DNA of 64,000 nt from Desulfobotulus pelophilus (GTDB lineage: Bacteria; Desulfobacterota; Desulfobacteria; Desulfobacterales; ASO4-4), in contig NZ_JAPFPW010000008.1 of NCBI RefSeq assembly GCF_026155325.1, forward strand, positions 62,001-126,000, given 5' to 3'. A program made the position numbers and the translations under genes. Under the pieces are notes generated by a model that did not search any database, was not told the DNA's origin, and saw only the letters and a list, made by a program, of their open reading frames with translations. The first letter of the stretch is position 1, and every line of letters starts with the position of its first letter. Shown here piece by piece: positions 26,677-35,341 of this stretch.

Positions 26677-28497
26677 ATGCAGGATCGAAGTATCCGGAAG
26701 CAACTTTTTCTTGTCCTGACAGCGGGCTGTTTTGCTCTGCCGGTTTTTGCCGGTACGGGCATGGAGAGCGAACTGGAGCAGCTTGTGGTCAGTGCCAGCC
26801 GAAGTGAGCAGCGGGTGGAAGATGCCATCAGTCAGGTTTATGTGATTACGGCGGCGGATATTCAGGCCCGTCAGATTCAGACAGTTCAGGGCTTGCTGCG
26901 GGATATCCCCGGAGTTCAGATTACTCAGAGTACGGGTTCATGGGGCAATGGCGGCAATGTGCAGCTCATGGGGATGAACCCGGATCAGACCCTCATTCTG
27001 GTGGATGGTCAGCGCTTCACCGGTGGGCACGGCAGTGTGGATATTTCTTCCATTCCCGTGGAAAACATTGAGCGCATCGAAATCGTCAAAGGCCCCGGTT
27101 CCGCTCTTTATGGCTCCGACGCCATGGCCGGTGTCATTCATATCATCACCAAAAATGCCGCCAGTGGAGTACAGTTCCGGACGGGCCTTGCGGCGGGCAG
27201 CCGGAATCGCTCCCTTGCCACAGCAGGAGTAGAAGCAGGTGGAGAGCGCATGGGAACACGGCTTGATTACAGCCGTACGCGTACAACGGGTGTGGACAAG
27301 GATGAAGATACGGTGAGTAATGAAAGTATTACCGCCAGTATTCACTATCAGCCTATGGACAATACCACTGTACGCCTGCAGCCTTCTTTTTCCCGCCAGA
27401 CCAATATGGTGACGGGTGAAGCCGACCGTGTGCAGGAGCGTACGAGGCTCAACGCCAGCGCGGATGTCCGTCCGGATGCCCTTTCCCGCATCAGTGTCCG
27501 GGGGAGCTATTTTGCCCATGACCATAAAAAAAAGGATCAGAGTTTTGATTCTGTGACAACCCTTTATGAATTCGAGGGCGGGTACTCTCGGATGGTAGGG
27601 AGGCATCACCTGAGTGGCGGGTATGCCTATCTCGGCGAGTCTGTGGATGATAAACAGAAGAATCTTCTTACTGATTCTCAGGATACCCACGGCGTTTATC
27701 TGCAGGATGAAATGGATTTCGGACGCATTTCCATAACCATTGGCGGGCGCATGGATCACCATGACGAGTGGGGTACGGAAGTGCATCCCAGGGCCGGAGT
27801 TCTGTTCAGAGCAAGTGAAAAGCTTCGTTTCAGAGCTTCGGCGGGTACGGCATTTATGGCGCCTACCCTTTTGAAACTCTATGCCGATGGGTGGCGGATG
27901 GGGCCCTGGACCATGCTGGCCAATCCGGATCTGAAACCGGAAAAATCCCTTTCTTATCAGGCAGGGATGGACTATCAGGTCCATGAAAGTCTTTTGGTGC
28001 GGGCAGGTATTTTTCGTAATGAAATTGATGACCTTATTGAAACCGTAAGGAATACCCAGGCACGGACCATGACCTACCGCAATGTCAGCGAAGCGGTCAC
28101 CCAGGGAGTGGAAACCACCCTGACATGGCGTCCTGTCCGGGCCTTTAGTGCCACCCTTGGTTATACATGGACGGACACGGAAAATAAGGAGACGGGAAAA
28201 AGCCTTACGGACCGGCCGGAGCATAAGGCCAGCCTGGATCTGGATTATCACCTGATGCATCCGGATCTTCGGTTCCGTCTCTCCACAATCTGGACAGGGG
28301 AACGGGATTACGAGGAAAATGGTATCCGGAAAACCCGCAGCGACTATACACAGATGGATCTGGCCCTTACCTGGAATCTTACGCCGAATCTGGAGCTTTT
28401 TACCCGTCTTGAAAATATGACCAATGAAAAAGACGTGAGTGATGAGCTGGACATAGACGGCACGGAGTGGATGATGGGCATGAATTTCAGATTCTGA
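26677..28497 (+). CDS. TonB-dependent outer-membrane receptor, BtuB/CirA-like
   Basis: 606 residues with a signal peptide (to ~residue 25), a TonB-box-like EQLVVSAS near 35-42, a plug domain (~45-155, with IPVENIERIEIVKGPGSALYGSDAMAGVIHI) and a 22-strand barrel ending in Phe (MGMNFRF). A strong gaggagg site precedes the ATG. It imports a chelated metal or cobamide using the proton-motive force through TonB/ExbBD, which are not in this window. It lies 228 bases after the polyferredoxin/activator operon on the same strand; together with DUF4198 this suggests a metal such as nickel, cobalt or iron, but the ligand cannot be told. The gap contains a CCTTGC/GCAAGG-paired hairpin (26573-26628) of unknown use. 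Confidence 0.9.
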   Translation: MQDRSIRKQLFLVLTAGCFALPVFAGTGMESELEQLVVSASRSEQRVEDAISQVYVITAADIQARQIQTVQGLLRDIPGVQITQSTGSWGNGGNVQLMGMNPDQTLILVDGQRFTGGHGSVDISSIPVENIERIEIVKGPGSALYGSDAMAGVIHIITKNAASGVQFRTGLAAGSRNRSLATAGVEAGGERMGTRLDYSRTRTTGVDKDEDTVSNESITASIHYQPMDNTTVRLQPSFSRQTNMVTGEADRVQERTRLNASADVRPDALSRISVRGSYFAHDHKKKDQSFDSVTTLYEFEGGYSRMVGRHHLSGGYAYLGESVDDKQKNLLTDSQDTHGVYLQDEMDFGRISITIGGRMDHHDEWGTEVHPRAGVLFRASEKLRFRASAGTAFMAPTLLKLYADGWRMGPWTMLANPDLKPEKSLSYQAGMDYQVHESLLVRAGIFRNEIDDLIETVRNTQARTMTYRNVSEAVTQGVETTLTWRPVRAFSATLGYTWTDTENKETGKSLTDRPEHKASLDLDYHLMHPDLRFRLSTIWTGERDYEENGIRKTRSDYTQMDLALTWNLTPNLELFTRLENMTNEKDVSDELDIDGTEWMMGMNFRF

Positions 28498-28581
28498 ACA
28501 GATGCCATTGCTTCAACATACGGGGCTGCAGAGATCCATGGGACAGAGTCTGTGGCGTTTTTCACAGGCTCTGTTTTATTT

Positions 28582-29335
28582 TCAGGGCAGAAAAACGTGG
28601 ATATTTTCTGGTTGCAGCATTCTGGAAAAACGTTCCATGGGGTCGGGTCTGGACATCCAGAAGTCCATGACATGAAAAAGAATTTTTTCCAGATCCTCGG
28701 CACTGTACAGACCCGGAAGTGGCAAGCCCAGGCGGGGATGGCGGCCGAGACGTCCTCCAAGAAGTACCCGGAAGCCTTTTTCAGCAGTCAGAAGCCCTCC
28801 ATCCCTGCAGGTTGTGATGCAGATACCGCCGTGCATACAGCGCTTTCAGGATATGGATGCCGTCTGTATTAAGGCTCAGGGCCTTGTCCGGGCAGGCGTG
28901 GATGCAATGGCCGCAGCGGGAGCAGTCCATATCCGCCACACGAGGCCGACAGAGGGCAAGGATACCCATATCCCGGATCTGGGGCTGGGTGCAGCCATTG
29001 GGACAGCCGGCTATGGCAACCCGGAACTCGTGATGAGTGCGCAAAGATCCCCGGATACGTTTTGTAAGAAAGGACAGGATATCCCGTTGGGCAAGGCAGA
29101 AGTCTAATCTGGCGGCCAGTGTTTCCGTTTCTCCGGTCCGGCGGGGACATCCGCCGGAAGCAAGGCAGGTTTCCACTTTGTAACCCCTTATCATTGTTTC
29201 CTGACTTGTTGTAAAAGCTTTTTGAGTGAGATGGAGATCCCCTATTCTCATGGAAATTCTGTCATTTTGGGCTGCCGCGACCTCCGTGTAGCCCTTTCTT
29301 TTTTTTCGTACCGGTGTTTTTTCAAGGTTTTCCAT
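28582..29335 (-). pseudogene. sulfite-reductase-like siroheme/4Fe-4S protein, frameshifted
   Basis: The minus-strand frame from 29335 encodes KVETCLASGGCPRR and FRVAIAGCPNGC, the nitrite/sulfite reductase 4Fe-4S/siroheme signature, then a ferredoxin motif CSRCGHCIHACPD. It breaks near 28840-28850: in that frame the protein ends at 28781, but a one-base shift continues with RCMHGGICITTCRDGG and a C-terminal domain to 28582, typical of AsrC/Fsr-like small sulfite reductases (~250 residues in all). The second half keeps its cysteines, so the break is recent, a sequencing error, or a true recoding site. As read, the second ferredoxin-like cluster is lost. The start is uncertain: ATGs at 29335, 29251 and 29194. 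Confidence 0.7.
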
Positions 29336-29618
29336 GGCATCCCTGTCTCAGGTAGGTGTGGTGTCTTTATGCTGTCTCATTTCTGTCTCCTTCCGCCGGT
29401 CAGGCAGCCAGATAGATGCGTATGCTGAAGAGAGCTCTGCTGGCAGAACATGATGAAGGGTTCGGTTCAGCCTGTCCTTGACGCAGATCAGGAACCGGCT
29501 GAAAAAAGCCGGAGATAAAGAAAGGACCTCTGAATTTCCTATCCTGTTTTTTGTCGAAAGGCGGGATGTGGGGCATGCCGCACGGAGGGGAGAGCTGCCA
29601 GCCGTGCGGATGTATTGT

Positions 29619-30155
29619 TTAGGGACCGGGAGGGGGCAGCACAAGGGAAGAGAGTGGTGGGAAAAAAGCGGGTTGGTGGAAGTCCGGTTGATCGCCTCCC
29701 GTGGGAAAGGCGCAAAGGTAACGGCGCTGTTCTGCCGGTCCGTGGATGGCAAAGGCATTGGCCCCCATCAGGGGCAGCGGCAGGTAGCGGAGGAGGATTC
29801 GGGCTTTCCCCTGCCATCGTTTATCCTTTACTACGGATTGAAACTCCATGGGGATGTGGGCTTTTTCCAGGCAGCGTATGCCTTTCAGCAACAGAACGAG
29901 GTAATGGCCATGCGGCCCCATTTCAATTTCCATGTAGCGGCCGTTGTCGGAAACGAAAAAAAGTTCCACCACTTCATACTCCCAGAGCCTGTCCGTGCTG
30001 CCCGGTGGGGTGGCCGGGGCCGGATCTGCGAAATAAGGAGCATCCGTCCAGATGGAAAGACCGTGCGAATCTATGGAAAACTGGATTTGTCCCCTTTCTT
30101 TTTCCGGAATGTTCCTTCCCTGCCAGTCATTTAGAATATCCAGTCCGTATGGCAT
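29619..30155 (-). CDS. UPF0462-family (C4orf33-like) protein
   Basis: 178-residue soluble protein with a beta-sandwich, CBM9-like pattern: FSIDSHGLSIWTDAPYFADP, DRLWEYEVVELFFVS and YMEIEMGPHGHYLVLLLKG. The WEYEVVE/ELGPHG pairing is characteristic of the UPF0462 family, best known from the animal protein C4orf33; function unknown. Length fits the family (~180-200). It may bind carbohydrate by fold. It is co-directional with the next minus-strand gene upstream but about 30 bases separate them with no obvious partner role. Confidence 0.72.
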   Translation of the reverse strand: MPYGLDILNDWQGRNIPEKERGQIQFSIDSHGLSIWTDAPYFADPAPATPPGSTDRLWEYEVVELFFVSDNGRYMEIEMGPHGHYLVLLLKGIRCLEKAHIPMEFQSVVKDKRWQGKARILLRYLPLPLMGANAFAIHGPAEQRRYLCAFPTGGDQPDFHQPAFFPPLSSLVLPPPGP

Positions 30156-30183
30156 GATGGTTTCTTTTCATGGATATTTGGGT

Positions 30184-30912
30184 TCAGAAGCCTGTGCGTA
30201 TACCCGGCTCCGGATAGAATTTCATGATGGTTTTCTGAAAATCCTTCATGTTGTCGAGGTAGGCAATGAATATATGGGTTTCCGGTTTTCCATAGCGATC
30301 CCACAGAATCGTTACAACGAGGAGATCGTTCTTGTGTTTCCAGACCAGCGTAGGGCCGGGTCCATGGACGGAGGCGTTGTCCAGTATGCGGGGTTCGCCG
30401 TACCGTGTTTTCAGGTCGCTGACAATGGCTTCTCCCCTGCCGGGAAGCCGCAGAAAAAGGGACATGGGCTGATTGGTGTAGGCCGAAAAAACAAAATGGA
30501 TATTTTGAAACGGAACATTTTTCTGATGCGCGTATCGGTAGGTGAGCTTCAGGGTATTGGAAGCAATGGGATCTCTCAGACGATTTTTTTCAAAGAAGTC
30601 ATGGAGTGGCTGTGTTTCCGGAAAATGGGTGGCAAGCCAGCCTCTTCGAACAAAATCCAGATAAACGGGGGTGAGGTTTTCCAGTCTGTGCTGTCCCAGA
30701 GCTTTTTTCAAGGTGCGAACTTTTTCTTTGGTAAGAATGGTGTTTTCACCAACCTCGAAAAAGGTAAAGCTTTCAGATGGTATCTGCTTGGCTTTTCTGG
30801 GGATGCTGATGTTGGACTGATTGAGAAAAATAAGCAGAAAGGAGCCGACAAGGATGGCGATAAGAAGAAAAAATAAAAAGATACGGTATTTTTGAGGAAT
30901 CAGCTCTCTCAT
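30184..30912 (-). CDS. membrane-anchored protein of unknown function
   Basis: 242 residues from the ATG at 30912 (gaaggg site; an in-frame ATG at 30945 is less likely). One N-terminal transmembrane helix (residues ~9-30, FLFFLLIAILVGSFLLIFL) is followed by a ~210-residue, probably periplasmic domain with charged helices and a C-terminal beta-rich part (GPTLVWKHKNDLLVVTILWDRYGKPETHIFIAYL). I do not recognise the family. It may be cotranscribed with the UPF0462 gene. Confidence 0.6.
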   Translation of the reverse strand: MRELIPQKYRIFLFFLLIAILVGSFLLIFLNQSNISIPRKAKQIPSESFTFFEVGENTILTKEKVRTLKKALGQHRLENLTPVYLDFVRRGWLATHFPETQPLHDFFEKNRLRDPIASNTLKLTYRYAHQKNVPFQNIHFVFSAYTNQPMSLFLRLPGRGEAIVSDLKTRYGEPRILDNASVHGPGPTLVWKHKNDLLVVTILWDRYGKPETHIFIAYLDNMKDFQKTIMKFYPEPGIRTGF

Positions 30913-30945
30913 TTTTTTACGCCCTTCATAAAACATAGGTAGCAA

Positions 30946-31369
30946 TGTGGCACAAATTGTTTTTGTATGGTGTCAAAATGTGCATCCGGTAACTCTGGCA
31001 GCCCTGCCCTGCTGAAGCTTATGACCACTGGGCTCTCAGCCCGTTCGTTATGTCTTTTTTCTGGATTCTGTACGATCAGGGTCTTGCCAAAAGGCCCTTT
31101 TTCCCAATTTTATTTTTTAAACTACCATATTTCTCGGAAACCGGCGATTTTGTAAAGGGTCAATGTCAAATAATTTTCTGGCCAACCCCCTGGGCATTTC
31201 GTTTTGTGCAGACAAAAGACCTCTCTTTGCAACAGGCGATGTCCGCCTGACTCTGTGAGCCCCTTTGCCTTTTCCCATGGCTGCCGGTTTTTTAAAGAGA
31301 ATAAGTGATCTGGAAGCCGTTTGTCGGCAGGGATGGGTGACCATGAAACTTGGCGGTGGCAGGTTCCAT
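30946..31369. other. intergenic region, no gene recognised
   Basis: Open frames here are short and compositionally unlike genes. The left end (30946-30990, AT-rich) probably holds the promoter of the minus-strand membrane protein gene. I see no RNA gene. Confidence 0.3.
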
Positions 31370-31406
31370 AAAAAAACGGTCTGCCCGTGGGGAGCAGCCG
31401 TTTTAA
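31370..31406 (-). terminator. rho-independent terminator for the minus-strand gene upstream
   Basis: Read on the minus strand, AAAACGGCTGC pairs with GCAGACCGTTTT (one bulged base) and is followed by a run of seven T. It lies about 90 bases after the stop of the gene at 31493-31882. Confidence 0.7.
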
Positions 31407-31492
31407 GGGAAAAAAGTGTAACCAGAAAAAGGGTAGAAAGAGGCTGGATGGTTGTTTTTTGCAGGGAGTTTATCCAGCCGGCAAGTTTATCG

Positions 31493-31882
31493 TCAGGGTT
31501 TCAGAGCCCGTTCTGCATCTTCATTAGAGCTGTAGAAGTTCGGTTTAACCTGTTGCTGCTGCAGGCTTTTTCCCAGATCCTCCCTGAGGGAGAGGCTGGT
31601 GGTATAGCGGGTGACGCCGGCATAGAAATGCTCCATAAGGCGGTTGACCATATTGGCATAACTACCCATCAGCTCGGGCTTGATGGTAAAGTTTTCATAG
31701 TTGATTATGGCATCGACCCGTTTTCCCAAGTGGGAGAGGTGTTCGGCAACAAGGAATTCAATCCGGTGAACATCACGGATTTCTTTGATACTGTAGTTTT
31801 CAAAATTTACGTAGAAGCGGTTTTTGTCTGCATCATAACGGAATCGTTTTTCAAGGGGGGTGCCTGTGGTCGTTGTTGTCAT
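31493..31882 (-). CDS. stand-alone CoA-transferase C-terminal-domain-like protein
   Basis: 129-residue cytoplasmic protein. The core (FRYDADKNRFYVNFENYSI, VDAIINYENFTIKPEL, FYAGVTRYTTSLSLREDLGK) resembles a ~120-residue domain found at the C terminus of some bacterial acyl-CoA:acetate/propionate CoA-transferase-like and fatty-acid-oxidation proteins. Here it stands alone, with no transferase domain beside it. A gagagg site precedes the ATG. It could be a loose regulatory or binding subunit of a partner encoded elsewhere. The similarity is from memory of the family, so the assignment is tentative. Confidence 0.55.
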   Translation of the reverse strand: MTTTTTGTPLEKRFRYDADKNRFYVNFENYSIKEIRDVHRIEFLVAEHLSHLGKRVDAIINYENFTIKPELMGSYANMVNRLMEHFYAGVTRYTTSLSLREDLGKSLQQQQVKPNFYSSNEDAERALKP

Positions 31883-32048
31883 GGGAACCTCTCTCTGGTG
31901 AAGGGTCTGTTCTGGGTACCGGAAAGAATACCGGGCAAGAGTCTGATTCAGTGCTGGACTGGAGTCCCGGAAAGGGATGTTGAGGGTCTGTGGTGTGAAT
32001 GTTGTTTATTATATTAAACGCAATAAGGGAAGGGATCAAGGAAATTTC

Positions 32049-32093
32049 AGCATCCTGAGGAAAATATGAATGATGGCGGTATTTCAGGATGCT
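32049..32093 (-). terminator. hairpin at the end of the selenoprotein operon
   Basis: AGCATCCTGA pairs perfectly with TCAGGATGCT over a 25-base loop; the upstream arm contains the stop codon of the minus-strand selenoprotein gene. No strong T-run follows, so it may be a weak terminator or an mRNA-stabilising hairpin. Confidence 0.4.
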
Positions 32094-32437
32094 TCCGGAG
32101 AAAAAATGAACCGCTCATACATTTCTTCGTTAAAACCGACGATCAGCCTCTTGCGGAAGATCAGGGCCGGAGCCCTGAGAGTGCCGCTCGGACCAAGGAT
32201 TTTTTGTAAGAAATTATCTTTTTCTGCATCTGTTGTTTCAAATACCTCGTATTGTTTGCCGGAGGCCACGGCTATACAGCAAAGATTCTGGATCATGGCC
32301 TCCAGCCCGGCACCGTTTATTTTGGTTTTACGGGCATCTTCCATATGCGGAAGGGAAAAACCGCTGGCCCCGATCACGTCGAGGGCTTTCTGGCAGGTTT
32401 TTCAGCCTTTGCGGATGTAAGCCCACGGTATATTCAT
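32084..32437 (-). CDS. ArsC/glutaredoxin-like selenoprotein (UGA = Sec at codon 12)
   Basis: Reading from the ATG at 32437 on the minus strand gives MNIPWAYIRKG, then an in-frame TGA (32404-32402), then KTCQKALDVIGASG and on to a normal stop at 32084: 117 residues. The TGA sits exactly where ArsC/thioredoxin-fold proteins have their first redox Cys, giving a U-K-T-C motif in place of CxxC. The C-terminal LGPSGTLRAPALIF and LIVGFNEEMYERF match the ArsC-like family's cis-Pro and end regions. A strong ribosome binding site (aggagg) and an ATGA overlap with the upstream gene support this start; ordinary gene calling would begin after the TGA. GCCC/GGGC pairing ~16 bases after the TGA could form the bacterial SECIS stem. 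Probably a thiol/selenol redox enzyme. Confidence 0.85.
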
Positions 32438-32718
32438 GAACGTTCCTCCTGTTCCGGGGATGCTTCGGTTTTGTTGTCTGCTTTTACGGTAAATTCCGGG
32501 CGGATGAGGCTCATGTTTTTCATGGTCTGTTCCCATAGTTTTTTTCCCATATCTCCGCCGGGAAATACAATTTTCATGAGTTCCTTGGGATCTTGCGCCG
32601 CTTTGACTCTTTTTTGCAGATCTGTCATGATTTCTTCATGAAAACTTCTCACATCCGGCAGTCCCATGGCTTCGCGTATTTCTTCCGGGCTTGCTTCAAT
32701 GGTAATATTGATTTTCAT
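32434..32718 (-). CDS. small DUF6489-like protein upstream of selenoprotein
   Basis: 94-residue acidic cytoplasmic protein. The ATG at 32718 has an agagga site; the open frame further upstream is not coding. The N terminus (MKINITIEASPEEIREAMGLPDV) matches the pattern of DUF6489 proteins; function unknown. Its TGA overlaps the ATG of the selenoprotein gene by four bases, so the two are translationally coupled and may work together. Confidence 0.7.
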   Translation of the reverse strand: MKINITIEASPEEIREAMGLPDVRSFHEEIMTDLQKRVKAAQDPKELMKIVFPGGDMGKKLWEQTMKNMSLIRPEFTVKADNKTEASPEQEERS

Positions 32719-32868
32719 ATATGTTCCTCTTTCTCTATGCCGGTGAAGGGGGAACAGAGGATCTCTGCTGTTGCGGAGTCTGTTATACAGCCGCATCGGG
32801 TGCAGCCAACTGTGGCAAGGAGCGATTCTCTGATTGTCATCAAAGAATATAGCATGGGACTTTGAGGT

Positions 32869-34041
32869 ATGCAGCCCCGTTTTTTCAAAACAACGGAAAA
32901 AAAAACATGGCCATTTTCCGGGAATTATTTTTTTTATTTTCTGGTCCTTGGTATCTATTTCCCCTTTTTCCCCCTTTATTGTCATCACATAGGGTTTTCC
33001 GAAAAGGAAGTGGGAATCATTTCGGCTGTAAAAACATTTACGACGGTTTTTTTTCCCTTGGGCTGGGCGCTGCTGGCGGACCGCTTCCGCCTGCAGCGAA
33101 GCGTTTTTTTGTTGTGTCACTGCACGGCCACCCTGATCTGGTGCGCTTTTTTTTTCACAGACTCCTTTGTTCCCATGGTGCTTATCATGGGAGCGTATGG
33201 CTTTTTCCATTCCCCTGTCATTGGCTTTACGGAATCCTTTACCGTCCATTTTCTTGGTGGGAATAAAACGGGCTACGGAAAAATCCGGGCATGGGGATCT
33301 GTGGGTTTCATTCTGGCGGTGTGGAGCGGCGGCATGCTGCTGGATATATGGTCTTCGGGGATGGTGCTTTGGCTCATAGGCTTGGGAAGTATGGCCGGAG
33401 CCATGGTTGCCTTTGGTATGCCCGTATCACAGAACAGGGGGGTTCGCATAAGCCGGAAGGACCTGCAGCCGTTTTTTTCTGGAAACGGAAGCCTGTTTTT
33501 ATGGGTCTGTTTTCTCATGCTCATGAGCCATGGAGCCTATTACGGTTTTTTTTCCATTCATCTTGCCGACGCAGGCTTTTCCGGATCTTTTACGGGGTTT
33601 GCCTGGGCCCTCGCATCCTTTGCTGAAATTGGTGTCATGCTGGCATCAAGGCGGCTTTTCTCCTTTTTTCCTTTAAAAAGTCTGATTCTTTTTTCTTTTG
33701 CCGTTGCTGTTCTCCGCTGGACACTGCTGGCTTTTTCCCTGAGTGCTTCCGTCATCCTGTTCAGTCAGCTTTTACATGCCGTTACCTATGGCGTTTTTCA
33801 TATGACAACCATATTGTATATGGATCAACTTGTGACTTCCGGTGCGAAAACCATGGGACAGACCGTGCTGAATGCAAGTTCCTACGGACTGGGACTGATG
33901 GCAGGGTATATGGTAGGCGGATGGGGTTTTGCAGCTATGGGATCCGGCATGTTTCTGGTGAGTGCCGGGATGGCGCTGGCCGGAGGAGCCTTTGCGGCAG
34001 CTCTGAAGGCTTCGGATCAGCCCATCCGAAGCCGGGCTTGA
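32869..34041 (+). CDS. MFS transporter of the phenylpropionate-permease (PPP) type
   Basis: 390-residue inner-membrane protein with twelve predicted helices. The N-terminal GIYFPFFPLYCHHIGFSEKEVGII and the loop YGKIRAWGSVGFI are typical of the HcaT-like PPP subfamily of the major facilitator superfamily. The substrate is unknown; aromatic acids and sugars are known for relatives. The ribosome binding site is weak (ttgaggt). It is divergent from the DUF6489/selenoprotein pair and convergent with pyrE. Confidence 0.8.
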   Translation: MQPRFFKTTEKKTWPFSGNYFFYFLVLGIYFPFFPLYCHHIGFSEKEVGIISAVKTFTTVFFPLGWALLADRFRLQRSVFLLCHCTATLIWCAFFFTDSFVPMVLIMGAYGFFHSPVIGFTESFTVHFLGGNKTGYGKIRAWGSVGFILAVWSGGMLLDIWSSGMVLWLIGLGSMAGAMVAFGMPVSQNRGVRISRKDLQPFFSGNGSLFLWVCFLMLMSHGAYYGFFSIHLADAGFSGSFTGFAWALASFAEIGVMLASRRLFSFFPLKSLILFSFAVAVLRWTLLAFSLSASVILFSQLLHAVTYGVFHMTTILYMDQLVTSGAKTMGQTVLNASSYGLGLMAGYMVGGWGFAAMGSGMFLVSAGMALAGGAFAAALKASDQPIRSRA

Positions 34042-34096
34042 CCGGCAGCAGCAGACAGTACAGGCCGTGGCTGCATTGTCTGTTGCCCACGGTTAT

Positions 34097-34699
34097 TCAG
34101 GACGCATGGAGGCTGGAAAAGTGTTCCATGAGTTCGGAACGGCACAGAATGGCAGAGGCATGCGGTACATGGGAACGGATATGATCAAGCCCCCCTTCTT
34201 CCCGGTCAACGAGAACAATGACCCTGCATACGTCAAGGCCCGTTTCCCGTGCCCGCTCAATGGCCTTGACAGTGGATCCGCCGGTGGTGGCCACATCATC
34301 AATGATGACCACCCTGTCTCCGGGGTGAACGTCTCCCTCCACCCATCGGATAAGGCCGTGATCTTTTTGTTCCTTTCGTATGGAAAAGGCCTGAATGGGT
34401 CTGCCCAGCAGGCCGGATGCAAAAGCGGCGGCCATGGCCACAGGATCCGCACCAAAGGTCAGCCCGCCTATGCCACGGGCTGTCATGCCCTTGAGTTCTT
34501 CCATGATCAGGTGCCCGATGAGATACATGCCGTGGGGGTCCAGTGCCGCAGGTTTGCAATTGATATAAAAGTCGCTTTTCTTTCCTGAAGCCAGGGTGAA
34601 GACAGGCGTAGGTGCCACCTGAACGGATTTTTTACATAAAAGATCCATGAGGGCTTTTTTCATGGCGTCGGGTCTGTTCAGTAAAGTCTGTACATTCAT
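34097..34699 (-). CDS. pyrE: orotate phosphoribosyltransferase
   Basis: 200-residue cytoplasmic enzyme that joins orotate and PRPP to give orotidine 5'-monophosphate in pyrimidine synthesis. It has the PRPP-binding motif [13 protein letters not shown], the [18 protein letters not shown] substrate region and the flexible-loop [11 protein letters not shown]. Length is standard. It is followed by the convergent MFS gene and appears monocistronic. Confidence 0.95.
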   Translation of the reverse strand: MNVQTLLNRPDAMKKALMDLLCKKSVQVAPTPVFTLASGKKSDFYINCKPAALDPHGMYLIGHLIMEELKGMTARGIGGLTFGADPVAMAAAFASGLLGRPIQAFSIRKEQKDHGLIRWVEGDVHPGDRVVIIDDVATTGGSTVKAIERARETGLDVCRVIVLVDREEGGLDHIRSHVPHASAILCRSELMEHFSSLHAS

Positions 34700-35341
34700 C
34701 GTTCAATCCATTCTGATGGTGGATGAAAGCCCCTGTGGTGCGGGCTGTGTCAGGATCCGTATCTGACGGGTCGTGACCATAGGGTTTCCGCATTTACGCA
34801 GCACAGGCCGGAAAGGGATTGCAAGACTTCTGCCGGACTGAAAGAAGCCTTGGGGTTGGGGATCCGGCAGAGGTCTTCAGCGAAAAAAACCGTTGGGCGG
34901 CACTTCCCGCAGAAGAATTCATACCATGAAGCCCTGATCAGGGTCAACGAAGGGAAGAGGGATTCCGTCCATGAAAAAGACCGGATTGAAAGCCTTTAAC
35001 GGGCTGGAAAGTCAAATAAAAAAATGTGTTTTGTGGTACAGAAAAAGAAAATATGATAAAAATTTCTAGAGAATAAGCGGATAGAATGGCAGGTGGTTCT
35101 GCACTTGCTTTGACTCCGTTTCATGGAAGGCCAGATAGCAGATTCTGGCGTGAGATCAGGGGGCAGAAGCCCTTGTACGGTTTGTATCCGCACCCGGTGC
35201 ACCTTTTCCGTCAGGCTCTCCGTGTCACCGGCATCTCATGTAAGAGCGGAATGGAAAGATGTTTTTTTGCCGTTTTTTCTGCGGTGAACGGGCAGAAAAT
35301 GAAGGATAACAATTTTCCTGTAGCCGTTTGCCGGATGCAGG
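34700..35341. other. intergenic region between pyrE and ftsE
   Basis: About 640 bases. A 65-codon minus-strand frame (34750-34947) has CGKC and LCCVNA but no ribosome binding site or recognised family. The AT-rich part (35010-35080) probably contains promoters for ftsE. No RNA gene was recognised. Confidence 0.3.

Noticed and set aside
29478-30134. Plus-strand open frame (218 codons) overlapping the UPF0462 gene
   Set aside because: Only the minus-strand reading gives a recognisable family with normal length.
34750-34947. 65-codon minus-strand frame with CGKC and a Cys pair
   Set aside because: No ribosome binding site and no family recognised.
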